Source: Candidatus Rifleibacteriota bacterium (GTDB taxonomy: Bacteria > Riflebacteria > Ozemobacteria > Ozemobacterales > Ozemobacteraceae). Taken from it: a DNA stretch of 64,000 bases. This document shows, in pieces, positions 1 to 8,988 of this stretch. The stretch spans positions 1 to 64,000 of the forward strand of contig JAKQQP010000399.1 of assembly GCA_029564115.1 (NCBI GenBank), given 5' to 3'. The first letter of the stretch is position 1. Each line of letters starts with the position of its first letter. The position numbers were made by a program, and so were the translations under genes. The notes under the pieces are model-generated. The model made no database searches, was not told the DNA's origin, and was given only the letters and a program-made list of their open reading frames with translations.

Positions 1-2
1 AT

Positions 3-107
3 GGCGCAATACTCGAAGTGCGCTGGCACACCATACCAAAGCAGGAACGGGAAAAAATCTGGCTGGAATATCTAATTCAAACTGGTGATACTGATCAAAG
101 CGCGTGA
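3..107 (+). CDS. C-terminal fragment of a protein cut by the window edge (possible PilZ-type end)
   Basis: Reading frame 3 is open from the first base to a TGA at 105-107 and gives 34 residues beginning GAILEVRWHTIPKQEREKIW. The alternation of a beta-like stretch (AILEVRW) followed by an amphipathic helix rich in Glu/Lys resembles the C-terminal end of PilZ cyclic-di-GMP-binding domains, which finish with a strand and a helix. No diagnostic motif (RxxxR or D/NxSxxG) is in the visible part, so the family is only a guess. The other frames close earlier or have no protein-like composition. Confidence 0.4.
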   Translation, partial: GAILEVRWHTIPKQEREKIWLEYLIQTGDTDQSA

Positions 108-323
108 GTGCAAAGCTTCGCGTATTTGCTTTTTATGCGGCGAGCATTTTTCCGGCCGGCAAAACACCACTTGCATTCGTGCTTTTTTTGAATACATTCA
201 TTATAGCTGGCACCACTTTTCTTTCGGGCGCTTTTTGCGTTTGGGTTCTTGTCTGACTCTCGGGTAATGAATCTCTCCGGTTGGTGTGTGGTGCCAGCCT
301 TTTATTTCCGGCAATTACTGAAA

Positions 324-354
324 ATCCCCGGCCACGGAATGGCCGGGGATTTTT
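324..354 (+). terminator. Intrinsic terminator, probably bidirectional
   Basis: A perfect 10-bp stem, ATCCCCGGCC (324-333) with GGCCGGGGAT (341-350), has a 7-nt loop and is followed by TTTT. On the other strand the preceding AAAA becomes a T run. It can therefore end both the gene at 3-107 and the convergent minus-strand gene at 397-861. Bases 108-323 hold nothing else recognisable. Confidence 0.85.
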
Positions 355-396
355 GTATTTTGGCAGACTTCAAGACGCCCAAGGCAGCGTGGCCTG

Positions 397-861
397 TCAA
401 TTTTCGGCAAGTACAAAGGTCGCGCGGCGGGCTTCCCCGATCGAGTAAACGACTACCCTGCCGTTTTCGATGTCGACGACCTTGAATTTGCCGTTCACAA
501 CCTGACCGGGTCTGACAATATGCTCATCATTTTCGAACTGAACGACGGCTTCTCTGACGCTGTCATTACCGCAAATGCCGGTAACTGTGAGTTTAAGAGG
601 CGGGATCGCTTTCTTAATTGCTTTTTGCGGAACGGGTTCGGGCAGCCGCTCGATTTTAACCGGCTCGACGACCCTTTTTGTGATAAGCGGCCTGAATGGG
701 TCGTGGTCGGCGCTTTCGCTCTGAAATGCGAAATTCTGGCAGAGCTGATCGATAACCGCGATTTCGTCGTTCTGGCTTTCTTCAGCCATAAGAGCGTTCA
801 TGGCGCAAAAAATTACAGCCACGGCAACAGATAACCTCAGGACTCTGGCAAACTGTTTCAT
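397..861 (-). CDS. PilP-like exported protein
   Basis: The start is the ATG at 861, which has a strong ribosome site (GAGGAGG, about 7 nt upstream). The frame is open further upstream without such a signal. The 154-residue product has a signal peptide (about residues 1-26, ending ALMA). It then has a linker carrying the DPFRPL motif (54-59) typical of PilP proteins just before their Pro-rich linker, and a C-terminal beta-rich domain (about 85-154, LTVTGICGNDSVREAVV...). In the family this domain binds the inside of the secretin or the PilNO platform (GspC/PilP homology-region fold). The usual pilMNOQ neighbours are not visible, so it is either at the end of a pilus operon outside the window or an orphan. 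The fold and DPFRP motif are seen; the pilus role is inferred. Confidence 0.65.
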   Translation of the reverse strand: MKQFARVLRLSVAVAVIFCAMNALMAEESQNDEIAVIDQLCQNFAFQSESADHDPFRPLITKRVVEPVKIERLPEPVPQKAIKKAIPPLKLTVTGICGNDSVREAVVQFENDEHIVRPGQVVNGKFKVVDIENGRVVVYSIGEARRATFVLAEN

Positions 862-1055
862 GATCGACCTCCTCGCTGGTGTTCTGGAAATTAGAACGCG
901 AATCGGCACAACCGGGTTTAGATTTTTTAACACTTCTGAAACACAGACACGAGAGCAACTATGGCTGCCATGGCAATAATGGTCGGCTGCAGATACCGGC
1001 GCACAGGTAGACGGCAACTGGTTTATCTACCAGATCCAGGCAGACAGCGATGAAT

Positions 1056-4000
1056 TCATTCGAGCGTTATCTCTCTTCTGTCGCAGGCTTTGAGGTGGCA
1101 GAGAGTGTTGACCAGCGAGAGTTGTTCGACGGTGGCGCAGGGAATTTCGAGCAGGCGCGGGCTGGCGATAATTACGGCCAGCGAACGGGCGCGGGAAACT
1201 GCGACGTTGAGCCGGTTGCGGCTGAAAAGAAACTCGATGTCGCGGGGCAGCTCGTCGATACTGGAAGTCACCATCGAAATCAGCACCACTTCAGCTTCCT
1301 GACCCTGAAATTTATCGACCGTGCCGACTCTGGCCTGCTCCGGAAGTATCGACTTCAGATAATTGACCTGGACATTGTAAGGCGAAATAACCAGTATATT
1401 CTCTGCCGACACCGCATGCACCATGCCATTACGATCGCAATAATTCTGCCGCAGCAGGCTCGCAAAAATTTCTGTAATGATTTCGCCCTCAGGCTCGCTC
1501 TTCTGCGAACAGCCTGAATGTTCGATCGAAATAAAGCTGATGCCGTGCTCTTTGAGACCCGGGTGAGCAGCAGACTGCAGCAGCAGACTCTGTTTCGCAT
1601 TATCATGATGTGCATGCAAACGTCCGTCATAGACAGCCTGCGAGATGAACTCACAGATATCGGGGTGTAACCGCCATGTTGTGTCGAGGAAGATTCCACG
1701 ATCAGCCGGAACTGTGGCATGCCCCTTGAGCAGATAATCAAGGGCAGAATTGCCTGATTCGCCAGGGTGGCTGCCCTGAATCGGCTGACTCAACTGCATC
1801 TGGTCGCCGATCAGCACGATATTGCGTGCTGCCACACCCATGGCAATCAGGTTTGCCAGCGAAACCTGACCGGCCTCGTCTACGAAAAGATAGTCGCAGG
1901 TTTCTTCAAACAGCGGGTCAGCGAACAGCCACGCGGTTCCGGCAATCAGCAGATCGTCAGAACTTATATCCTTTTTGTTGCCGACATCGCGAATCATACA
2001 GCCATTCACCATGGTTTCGGGTGAATCAGGATCTGACTTTTTCGCACCCGAAAAACGAAAATTATCCCTCTCAGCGGCCTTTTCTATGCCATGCAGCAGG
2101 TTAATGATCGCCTTGTGACTGTTCGAAGAGACACCGATACGTTTGCCGGCTTTCAGCAACCCGAGAATTATCTGGGCCGAATGGTAGGTCTTGCCGCACC
2201 CTGGCGGTCCCTGGATAAACAGAACGCTGTTGTCGAGAGCCACAACGGCAGCAAAAATGGCAGCCGGGTTGAGAATACCATCACTGCCGACATCGACGAG
2301 CGACACTGAGCCGACGAATCGTGGTGGCCGACATTCTATGAACTGTTTCAGAGCAGCAAAGCGACCATCATCGTTGGCGCATGACAGGGCAAATCTGATG
2401 ACGGCGCTGCGCAAAATCTTGTCGGCAACCGGCGAAGGTGGTAACAGTGAAATGTTTTCGGGCAGTGGCCCTGATCTTTTGCCGCGTTTCAATGCGACGA
2501 TCTTTCTGTTGGCATCGATGGCAACAATTGTACCTGCCGGTTTCAGATTTTCCGCGAGCAGTGGGCGCTCGCCCTTGCGGCGTTTGGTTTCCTGTTCGGG
2601 AAAACTGTATTCGTAGATCAGCGAACTCTTCTCGTCTGTTGGCTCAGAAATCTGCCGCAAAAATCCGAGGCATTCACGATCATCGATCAAATCATCTTCA
2701 GAAGCACCTTCCAGAGAAAAAATTTTCCACCATTGCGGCTTTTGCTCGCGGCGGTGAAAGTCGCACAGATAGCCGACCAGCTCGCGGACTCTGAGTTCAT
2801 GACCGGCATGGTTTGCGACAAGATTCTGCTGCAACAAGAACCGCTCAGCCTTCAACTGGTTGATTTCTTCGGCATTATCGGGCTCTTCGCAGGCCTTTAC
2901 ATACCATGAAGCGCCGGCCGGGCGAATGCTCAGCAGCCAGTCGAGGCACAGGGCGGTAGAGCGACAGTCGTCGAAGTTGTAGTCTTCGATTTCTTTAAGC
3001 ATGGCCGGGTCGCGCAATCGGCGCCATTGCTCGTAAACGACGATACTCTGCGCCGCGTTTTTGACGTCGCCAGACCGCTTCTGCATATAAAAAGTTTCGA
3101 GGTTCTTGATCGAATAACCTGGCTCAGAAACCATCAGACCTTCGCGCACAACCTTGTAGAGATCGACCAGCCTGCCATGCCGCAGCAAAAAATCGACTTC
3201 GTCCTCGCAGGTTGCGTATCTGCAGCTCAGGCGCTTGAGCGCGGTTTCCTCATAGTGGTTGTAATGATAGATGTGCGCGCCCGGGTGCTTTTCGAGATGC
3301 GAAACAAAGAAAGCCATCGTATCTTCGAACGCTTTTTTCTCTTCGTCGTGGTCATGGCCCCAGAAAGCCAGAAACTTTTCGCCTTCTGTGCGGTGAAACA
3401 CGCCAAAAAGATATTCGAGACCTTCAGGGTAAAGCGGGTCGCCTTCCATGTCGAAGAACAGGTCGCCAGAATCAGGCCTGGGCAGGCGGCAGAAACCTCT
3501 ACCCTGTTCGGTGGGCAACAGATGATAAAGATTCTCACCGGTAGTCTGCTTGTGCTTCTGCAGACTGGCCTGTTTTTTGAGCTTATGGAAAGTGTCGGGC
3601 GCGAGCTTTGGAATTTTGAGCGAGTCGCCGGCGACGGCCAGATCGGTAAGCGTGCTGATGCCGGCATCTCTGAGCTTGAGTATCTGACTTTTGCGAATAT
3701 TGGCGACCTGCCAGAGATGGTCTTCGCCAACCCAGATGTTTTCGCATTCGTCTTTCCAGTGGCAGAGCGAGCAATGCTTACATGGTTCGGGCTGCAGATC
3801 GAAATCAGGTGCAAAGATAAAATCTTCGAAGCGTTGCTTTGCTTCGCGCAGATAATAGACTACCGAAGCCGGCGGAATTACCACTTCAGACTGATTGCCA
3901 AGAACAATTCGCACCTCGGCGGGCAATTGCTTCTGCACTGCTGCGATCAGGTCGGCATATATTCCCAGCTGAATCAGATGGTCGGCTGTCGCTGTCTTCT

Positions 4001-4406
4001 TAAGCTTGGTATCGAGCGGATAATAACTATGTTCGCCAAGCTTTGACGGTACATCGACACGAAAGAGAAAGTCAGCGAAACCATGCCAGGGATGTGAATA
4101 CAGGGCGGCCTGACAGATGATTTCTTCACCTGTACACATGGCTTTTATCGTGGCGGCAGAGCGTTCTTCAAGGCTGCCCTGCTCAGGAATCGCACAGATC
4201 GATCGGCCCTCATTCTGCAGCGACTGCAGAAAGTCTTTTTCGTGCTTCAGCCCGGCGTCTTGAATAATTTCCAGGTCTTCGCCGCTTTCAGGGCGTTCTT
4301 TCTGCCCGTTTGCCGCGAGATAATCCTGCAGGCAGGCGTATCTACACCCGAGAAAGGTGAGCAGATCGTTCGCCGAAAAAATCAACCGCTCTTTATACCG
4401 CCACAT
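1056..4406 (-). CDS. TM0106-type RecB-like nuclease / RNaseH-like / superfamily 1 helicase fusion
   Basis: A 1116-residue multidomain protein. Residues about 60-225 form a RecB-like nuclease with a D-x-K catalytic core (PLDTKLKK near 128) and end in a cysteine cluster, CKHCSLCHWKDEC, expected to bind a metal or Fe-S cluster. Next comes an RNaseH-like exonuclease module with a DxE motif (FFDMEGDPL near 319). The C-terminal third is a DNA2/NAM7-type SF1 helicase: Walker A GPPGCGKT (about 734), DEAG box (about 842), then DKFQGQEAEVV and NVAVSRAR. This is the architecture of TM0106-family putative nucleases, likely in DNA repair or processing. The ribosome site (AGAGAGG) precedes the ATG at 4406. 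It is transcribed toward 397-861 but with a 194-nt gap, so probably separately. Confidence 0.88.
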   Translation of the reverse strand: MWRYKERLIFSANDLLTFLGCRYACLQDYLAANGQKERPESGEDLEIIQDAGLKHEKDFLQSLQNEGRSICAIPEQGSLEERSAATIKAMCTGEEIICQAALYSHPWHGFADFLFRVDVPSKLGEHSYYPLDTKLKKTATADHLIQLGIYADLIAAVQKQLPAEVRIVLGNQSEVVIPPASVVYYLREAKQRFEDFIFAPDFDLQPEPCKHCSLCHWKDECENIWVGEDHLWQVANIRKSQILKLRDAGISTLTDLAVAGDSLKIPKLAPDTFHKLKKQASLQKHKQTTGENLYHLLPTEQGRGFCRLPRPDSGDLFFDMEGDPLYPEGLEYLFGVFHRTEGEKFLAFWGHDHDEEKKAFEDTMAFFVSHLEKHPGAHIYHYNHYEETALKRLSCRYATCEDEVDFLLRHGRLVDLYKVVREGLMVSEPGYSIKNLETFYMQKRSGDVKNAAQSIVVYEQWRRLRDPAMLKEIEDYNFDDCRSTALCLDWLLSIRPAGASWYVKACEEPDNAEEINQLKAERFLLQQNLVANHAGHELRVRELVGYLCDFHRREQKPQWWKIFSLEGASEDDLIDDRECLGFLRQISEPTDEKSSLIYEYSFPEQETKRRKGERPLLAENLKPAGTIVAIDANRKIVALKRGKRSGPLPENISLLPPSPVADKILRSAVIRFALSCANDDGRFAALKQFIECRPPRFVGSVSLVDVGSDGILNPAAIFAAVVALDNSVLFIQGPPGCGKTYHSAQIILGLLKAGKRIGVSSNSHKAIINLLHGIEKAAERDNFRFSGAKKSDPDSPETMVNGCMIRDVGNKKDISSDDLLIAGTAWLFADPLFEETCDYLFVDEAGQVSLANLIAMGVAARNIVLIGDQMQLSQPIQGSHPGESGNSALDYLLKGHATVPADRGIFLDTTWRLHPDICEFISQAVYDGRLHAHHDNAKQSLLLQSAAHPGLKEHGISFISIEHSGCSQKSEPEGEIITEIFASLLRQNYCDRNGMVHAVSAENILVISPYNVQVNYLKSILPEQARVGTVDKFQGQEAEVVLISMVTSSIDELPRDIEFLFSRNRLNVAVSRARSLAVIIASPRLLEIPCATVEQLSLVNTLCHLKACDRREITLE

Positions 4407-4976
4407 ATTTGGATCAGACCTCTCTTAGAGTCACTTTCATCTTCCTGTATTATGACTAAACAGGCTTTTGCATGGTAAAGTCAGCATGTTTCATCGAAAA
4501 TAACACGTGCCGACAACGGGCGCAATAGCCGAAGGGCCTTTTGCGCCATGTTTATTGCAATCAGACTGCCCGCTCATAACTTTCTGGGCAAGATTGCCAA
4601 AGTTGCACGACAAAACTCAAACCACAGCGATCTGCAACACAATTTTCATTGTATTGATGTATAATTCTGAACAAGAAGGTTGCAACCGGTCTGGCAAAGT
4701 TCTCGAGCATCGGTATGCACGCCCGCAAAATGACCGCCGCCCTGCAGAACACCACCGCCATTGCACCCGAAAAACCAGTGCTGCTCCGGGTCGATTTCGC
4801 TGAACAATTACCGACAGCGAAATAACTGTTATCGACGACCGAAATCGCTTTCTGAAGGCGTCGCGAACACAGATCAGCAATAACAATTTATAACAAAGAT
4901 TTGTGCGGATAGACAGTTACCAATATGTAAAAAAACCTTATAATTGTACAAACATCACACCATAGAGGGGTAAGCA
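4407..4976. other. 570-bp intergenic region between divergent genes
   Basis: No convincing gene. It contains an 8-bp inverted repeat (TTTCGCTG 4795-4802 and CAGCGAAA 4815-4822), an isolated TATAAT (4660-4665) and a 36-codon frame at 4715-4825 with gene-like GCC/CTG codon use. That frame lacks a ribosome site and could be a decayed gene remnant. The promoter of the next gene lies at its right end. Confidence 0.5.
4917..4944 (+). promoter_or_regulatory. Candidate sigma70-type promoter for the exported protein gene at 4977
   Basis: TTACCA (4917-4922), a 16-nt spacer and TATAAT (4939-4944) lie 33 bp before the start codon. The -35 matches consensus at 4 of 6 positions. The same TTACCA/TATAAT pairing recurs upstream of the large phosphatase operon (57569-57597). 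Confidence 0.5.
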
Positions 4977-6035
4977 ATGAAGAAAAACATACTCATGATT
5001 TTCATGTTTTTCATGATGGTTGCGATTTTTGCGTCAGCCGGCGAGTTCAAAGACTGGCTGAAAATGTATGAGGGAGTTCATTACCAGCAGCCAGGTTTCA
5101 GTCTGGTCGACCCGAAAGGTGACGCACACCTGATTCGCAAGCTGGACCAGGTGCCTACCAGACTGTTACAGGCTCTAATCAAGGGCTCTTACCCCCAGGC
5201 AGAGATCGAAAAAGAAAAAGAACTCAAAGAGTTCGAAAAAGCTGTCACAAACAAAGCTTACCAGATAGGCAAAACTGTGCCGATCGACGTTGACAGGCTG
5301 GTCAACAAATGCCGCGAGATCATGCAGCATTATTACCCCAAAATTGTTCCGACCCTGGGTGAAGAACACCGCTGGTCGCCCGAGGCACAGCGCTACCTTG
5401 CCTACGGGTTCTGGCACCGGCTGGGGCGGCACGTTTTTCGCAAACAAAAAGAATTTCCCAGCCCTCTGTTCCTGCGTTCAAAACTGTTTTTACTACTGGC
5501 CTGCGGCTGGACATCTCGATACGCCGTAACCGGTCAGGAAAGCGCTTTAACGGAACGAATCATGCAATACCCCGACGGTCGGGTACAATTACACCACATG
5601 TTCATGGAAAGCTACGTATTGAACCGCGGCAACATTTACCTGACCTTTCTAACCGCCGAAAATGTGCTTGCCGGCGACCCATACCGGGTTGATCGCGAGA
5701 ACGATCCGATCCAGAAAAAGCTTGCCTACATCAGACACGATTCAAAACAAATGGGCGACAACTACGGCGCCTGGTATCATTTTTTCGGCATCGGCATGTA
5801 TGCAACGGTGCGTGCCGGCCTTGTCAGTCGCTCCGTCGCCGAAATAGAAAGTATCGGCTCATTTTTTCTCGAAGGGCGCGACAAGCAGGAAGACTACATC
5901 AACCGTTACGGCGCAATTTTTGGCAAAAAATTCAGAAAGATGCTCAAAGAAAACCTCTGGCAGAAACCTCTGAATAAAGGCGAAAGAACCGACTACATGC
6001 TTCCAAACCCTGCCCTGAAAACCCCGGCTAACTGA
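4977..6035 (+). CDS. Exported protein of unknown function
   Basis: A 352-residue protein with a clear signal peptide: MKKN, then a Met/Phe-rich hydrophobic core, cut near residue 21 (FASA). The mature part is mostly helical and rich in Lys/Arg and aromatic residues, with no cofactor or catalytic motif I can name. Repeated aromatic-His patches (YGFWHRLGRHVF near 142; GAWYHFFGIG near 263) suggest a packed helical bundle rather than an enzyme I recognise. A ribosome site (AGAGGGG) lies 7 nt before the ATG. It stands alone, converging on the gph gene. Gene reality is certain; function unknown. Confidence 0.8.
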   Translation: MKKNILMIFMFFMMVAIFASAGEFKDWLKMYEGVHYQQPGFSLVDPKGDAHLIRKLDQVPTRLLQALIKGSYPQAEIEKEKELKEFEKAVTNKAYQIGKTVPIDVDRLVNKCREIMQHYYPKIVPTLGEEHRWSPEAQRYLAYGFWHRLGRHVFRKQKEFPSPLFLRSKLFLLLACGWTSRYAVTGQESALTERIMQYPDGRVQLHHMFMESYVLNRGNIYLTFLTAENVLAGDPYRVDRENDPIQKKLAYIRHDSKQMGDNYGAWYHFFGIGMYATVRAGLVSRSVAEIESIGSFFLEGRDKQEDYINRYGAIFGKKFRKMLKENLWQKPLNKGERTDYMLPNPALKTPAN

Positions 6036-6086
6036 CGAACCAGTTACAGACATCTTGTCAGAAAGATAAAAGTCAGGCTTTCGCGA

Positions 6087-6743
6087 TCAGTCATTGAAGA
6101 GCTGCATCGGGCTTTGCAACAACAATTTTGCACCGCCGGCCAGCAGCTCATCTTTATCACGAAAGCCCCACAAAGCCCCAAGCGGGAACATAGCCGCAGC
6201 GACAGCGGTCTTCATATCAACAAGCATATCGCCAAGATATAGGGTCTGCTCGGGCTTTATACCTGTTTCTGCGGCGATGCACAAAGCTCCAGCCGGGTCA
6301 GGCTTCTTCGCCACCCGGTCACTGGCGCCATAAACGCACTTGAAAGCTACCGTCGGAAAAAATTTCCGAACCATGATTCCGGTAAATTCATCGGGTTTGT
6401 TCGACAAAACCGACATTACGATGCCCCGCCGCTGCAATTCAGCAAGAAGCTCGACAACACCCGCATAAGGCCTGGTAGCTTCGGCCCAGTTTTCCCCATA
6501 ATCAGCATGCAGTTCGGCAAAAACCCTGTCGATGACTCTGGGAAGCCGATGCTCTTGCGGCAACGCCCGTTCGACAAGCATTCGCATGCCATCACCTACA
6601 AAATAGCGGTAAGCATCGACAGGATGCGGCGCGAAGCCGTGGTTTGCAAGCACGCGATTGGTCGAAGCCGCGAGGTCGGTCAAAGTATCGAGCAGAGTTC
6701 CATCGAGATCAAAAATAATACCGTGAAAGTTTGAAATATCCAT
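6087..6743 (-). CDS. gph: Phosphoglycolate phosphatase-like HAD hydrolase
   Basis: 218 residues with the complete HAD set: motif I FDLDGTLLDT near residue 11 (nucleophile and acid/base Asp), a helical C1 cap (TDLAASTNRVLANHGF... DGMRMLVERAL), motif II VLSNKPDE, motif III Lys in KKPDP, and motif IV LYLGDMLVDM. The cap and the early FVGDGMRMLVERAL segment are characteristic of Gph/PGPase proteins. These dephosphorylate 2-phosphoglycolate or related small phosphoesters in the cytoplasm. Closely related HAD enzymes such as beta-phosphoglucomutase or pyrophosphatase cannot be excluded by sequence reading alone. No operon partner is evident. Confidence 0.82.
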   Translation of the reverse strand: MDISNFHGIIFDLDGTLLDTLTDLAASTNRVLANHGFAPHPVDAYRYFVGDGMRMLVERALPQEHRLPRVIDRVFAELHADYGENWAEATRPYAGVVELLAELQRRGIVMSVLSNKPDEFTGIMVRKFFPTVAFKCVYGASDRVAKKPDPAGALCIAAETGIKPEQTLYLGDMLVDMKTAVAAAMFPLGALWGFRDKDELLAGGAKLLLQSPMQLFND

Positions 6744-6825
6744 ATGTCTGCACTGTATGCCTTTAACAAAAAATTAGGGTGAACACTCGGCCGGCGTCAT
6801 GCAAACCTGGCATAGCCGGCAAAAC

Positions 6826-6856
6826 ATCAGTCTCAAGACTGATTAACGACTATAAT
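6826..6856 (+). promoter_or_regulatory. Operator-like dyad next to a TATAAT box
   Basis: ATCAGTCT (6826-6833), CA, AGACTGAT (6836-6843) is a perfect 8-bp inverted repeat ending 7 bp before a TATAAT (6851-6856). It sits where a repressor would cover the -35/spacer of a promoter reading toward the secreted esterase at 7000 (leader about 140 nt). The rest of the 6744-6999 gap holds only a weak AAATAGC/GCTATTT hairpin (6899-6915). The regulatory role is inferred from position and symmetry. Confidence 0.4.
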
Positions 6857-6999
6857 AGCCCAAAACTCTCAGGCGTGCCAGCCCATGTTTGCCCCACCAA
6901 ATAGCAACGCTATTTTTCGGGGTCCGTTTACCCATTGCTAAAATCGGCAACAGCATTATAATCAGAGGCTCGAGCAGCATTTTCAGACGGAGGGTTTAA

Positions 7000-8181
7000 A
7001 TGCGCAGACATATTTTCGCTGTTTCTCTGGCAATCGTCTTTGCCCTGCAGACTTTAAGCGTTTTTGCCACTCATTTGAGCATTGTGGCCTCGATTCCGTC
7101 CACTACGCCACCCGGCGCCAAAATCTGCATCACCGGCGGGCATCCGGCTCTTTCCGACTGGGATGGCTCCGGCATCAGTATGAAAGAAATCGGCCCCAAC
7201 CTTTATGTCTTCGAAGCTGAAATTCAAGAGGCAACCGTTCTTGAATTCAAGTTTACACGAGGCAGTTTTACCAGCGTCGAAAAAACTTTGCAGGGAATCG
7301 AGCGACCGAACCGCAAACTGATCATCAAAGGGGAAAAGATGATAGAGCGGGTGACAATCGAAGCCTGGGCTGATCAGGTCGGCGGCGGCTCTGCAGTTCC
7401 AAAACCCAAAATTACCGGTAACTACAAGTTTCTCAGGCAGGTCAGTTCAAGATTTCTGGCAAAGGCACGCGACATTGTCGTGTGGCTGCCGCCTTCTTAT
7501 ACCAGACCGGAACACGCCAAAACCCGTTATCCGGTAATTTACATGCATGATGGCGGCAATCTTTTCGACCCCGCTACTTCATTTGGCGGTGTAGACTGGG
7601 GTATCGACGAAGCGATGCATGAAGGCATCAGACTCGGCAAACTGAAAGAAGCCATAGTGGTCGGCATTTACAACACCACTGACCGGATGAGCGAATATAC
7701 CCCGTTTCCTGACCCGAAGCACAAGGGAGGCAATGGCGAAAATTACGCGCGCTTTCTTGTAGAAGAACTCAAGGTAATTATCGATAAAGACTTTCGCACC
7801 CTGAAAAACCGTGAAAATACCTTTATCGGCGGCTCTTCTCTCGGTGGTCTGATTTCTCTGTACATAGGCATTTCACGGCCAGAAGTATTCTCAGGCATTA
7901 TTGCCATGTCGCCTTCGATATGGTGGGCCGAAGGCGGCATCATCGAATGGCTGCTAAAAAACAATCTGGCCGGCTGGAACGGCAGGATCTGGCTTGATAT
8001 GGGCACCCGCGAAGGTAAAGAGGCCGTGAGTTTCTGCCGCCGACTCGCCGAAACCATTCAGCAGAAGTGCCCTGACTTCAAAGGGCTTGTTTATCGCGAA
8101 TTTTCAGGTGGCAACCATTCTGAGTCTTCATGGAAGCAAAGAATTCACCTGCCATTGCGTCTTTTTATCGGCCGCAGATAA
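7000..8181 (+). CDS. Secreted alpha/beta-hydrolase (esterase D type) with N-terminal starch-binding-like domain
   Basis: 393 residues: a signal peptide (1-23, SVFA), then a CBM20-like beta-sandwich (about 24-125; TPPGAKICITGGHPALSDWD and LEFKFTRGSFTSVEK are typical of carbohydrate-binding domains at the N-terminus of such esterases), then a putative esterase domain (PF00756 type) from about 140. The nucleophile elbow is GGSSLGG (Ser near 278). The oxyanion region is YPVIYMHDGGNLFD and the probable catalytic His is in GGNHSESSW near the C-terminus. Relatives include feruloyl/acetyl-xylan esterases and enterochelin-esterase-like enzymes, so a polysaccharide-linked ester is the likely substrate. 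Ribosome site GGAGGG lies 6 nt before the ATG. Confidence 0.85.
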   Translation: MRRHIFAVSLAIVFALQTLSVFATHLSIVASIPSTTPPGAKICITGGHPALSDWDGSGISMKEIGPNLYVFEAEIQEATVLEFKFTRGSFTSVEKTLQGIERPNRKLIIKGEKMIERVTIEAWADQVGGGSAVPKPKITGNYKFLRQVSSRFLAKARDIVVWLPPSYTRPEHAKTRYPVIYMHDGGNLFDPATSFGGVDWGIDEAMHEGIRLGKLKEAIVVGIYNTTDRMSEYTPFPDPKHKGGNGENYARFLVEELKVIIDKDFRTLKNRENTFIGGSSLGGLISLYIGISRPEVFSGIIAMSPSIWWAEGGIIEWLLKNNLAGWNGRIWLDMGTREGKEAVSFCRRLAETIQQKCPDFKGLVYREFSGGNHSESSWKQRIHLPLRLFIGRR

Positions 8182-8218
8182 TATTAGTCTTTTGTCACGC
8201 TTGAATACGTGGTTTGCT

Positions 8219-8333
8219 GTCATTGCGAGGAGGGCGCCAGCCCGACGCGGCAATCCCCATCAGCAGAGAGATCAGCTCAGAGCTCGCTTATGCCTGCGGC
8301 ATACCGCTTCGTCGATACGCTCCTCGCAATGAC
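8219..8333. repeat. MITE/REP-like palindromic element with 14-bp terminal inverted repeats
   Basis: GTCATTGCGAGGAG (8219-8232) is the exact complement of CTCCTCGCAATGAC (8320-8333), bounding a 115-bp GC-rich non-coding element. It includes an internal hairpin TATGCC-TGC-GGCATA (about 8289-8303). The terminus GTCATTGCGAGGAG is a sequence I recognise from dispersed, non-coding palindromic repeats in many unrelated bacterial genomes. It lies in the gap between the esterase and the MbtH-domain gene. No second copy was seen in this window. Confidence 0.75.
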
Positions 8334-8367
8334 AATTTTTAAACATGTATGCAATTTTGCCAAACCA

Positions 8368-8988
8368 CTAATAGCTACTGCGCTCTCGTTCCATTTCTTC
8401 CATTTTTTTTCGCAGACTGAGTGGGCGCATATCAGTCCAGACTTCTGCTATATAATCCAGACATTCGCTTTTTGTGCCGGTTTTTCCGGCAGATTGCCAG
8501 CCAAGCGGGAGTTCACGGTCAGCCGGCCAGATTGAATATTGCTCTTCGTGGTTAACTACGACCTGATAGATTCTCTCATCCACGTCGTTCCAATAACTGG
8601 AAACACGCATACTTGCCCTGGGTGGCGCAACATTCTTGTTTGTCGACGCTTTTACCGGTTTGGGTTCTACTTTAACAGTGGCAACCTGCTGAGTCTGCGA
8701 ACCTGGCTCTTTTAAGCCAACCATCGCTACACCATCAGCAACGACAGCCACGATAACTTCGCTGCCCTTTTCCACGCTCATCGACTTGAATTTTTTAGGA
8801 TCCTTCACTTTTCCGGTAAACGAAATACCCGGTTCAATTTTATTAACTCTGCTGTCGGGGTTGATTCCAAGCTCTTTCCAGGGGTTGGAGGCCTTAACAT
8901 CGAACTTGAACATTTCATTTGAAAATACCGGGGCGTTGATTGTCAAAAAGGCAAAAAACAAAACAAAAAAGCCAAATAACTTCTTCAT
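8368..8988 (-). CDS. Apparently exported protein with a C-terminal MbtH-like domain
   Basis: 206 residues. Residues 1-23 form a signal peptide (MKK, hydrophobic core [11 protein letters not shown], cut near VFSN). Residues about 25-95 form a small beta-rich domain ([10 protein letters not shown]... [18 protein letters not shown]) resembling a periplasmic module. A Lys/Pro-rich linker (about 96-130) follows. Residues about 134-198 match the MbtH family closely: [10 protein letters not shown] (146-155), PLGW (161-164) and WTDMRPLSL (184-192), including the invariant Asn, Glu, Ser, Trp, Pro, Leu and Asp-x-Arg-Pro positions. MbtH proteins are normally free-standing, approximately 70 residues, cytoplasmic, and chaperone NRPS adenylation domains. 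A signal peptide is therefore unexpected, and no NRPS gene is in the window. A strong ribosome site (GGAGG) supports the start. Divergent from the CAT-like gene at 9193. Confidence 0.85.
   Translation of the reverse strand: MKKLFGFFVLFFAFLTINAPVFSNEMFKFDVKASNPWKELGINPDSRVNKIEPGISFTGKVKDPKKFKSMSVEKGSEVIVAVVADGVAMVGLKEPGSQTQQVATVKVEPKPVKASTNKNVAPPRASMRVSSYWNDVDERIYQVVVNHEEQYSIWPADRELPLGWQSAGKTGTKSECLDYIAEVWTDMRPLSLRKKMEEMERERSSY

Noticed and set aside
3027..4046. 339-codon open frame antisense to the nuclease-helicase gene
   Set aside because: Shadow of the minus-strand gene, which has full helicase and nuclease motifs.
4715..4825. 36-codon frame with gene-like codon use
   Set aside because: No ribosome site, no known similarity; kept only as a remark on the intergenic region.
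4507..4886. Overlapping 90-100-codon frames on both strands
   Set aside because: Cys/Arg/Pro-rich, no start signals, no domain pattern; typical non-coding chance frames.
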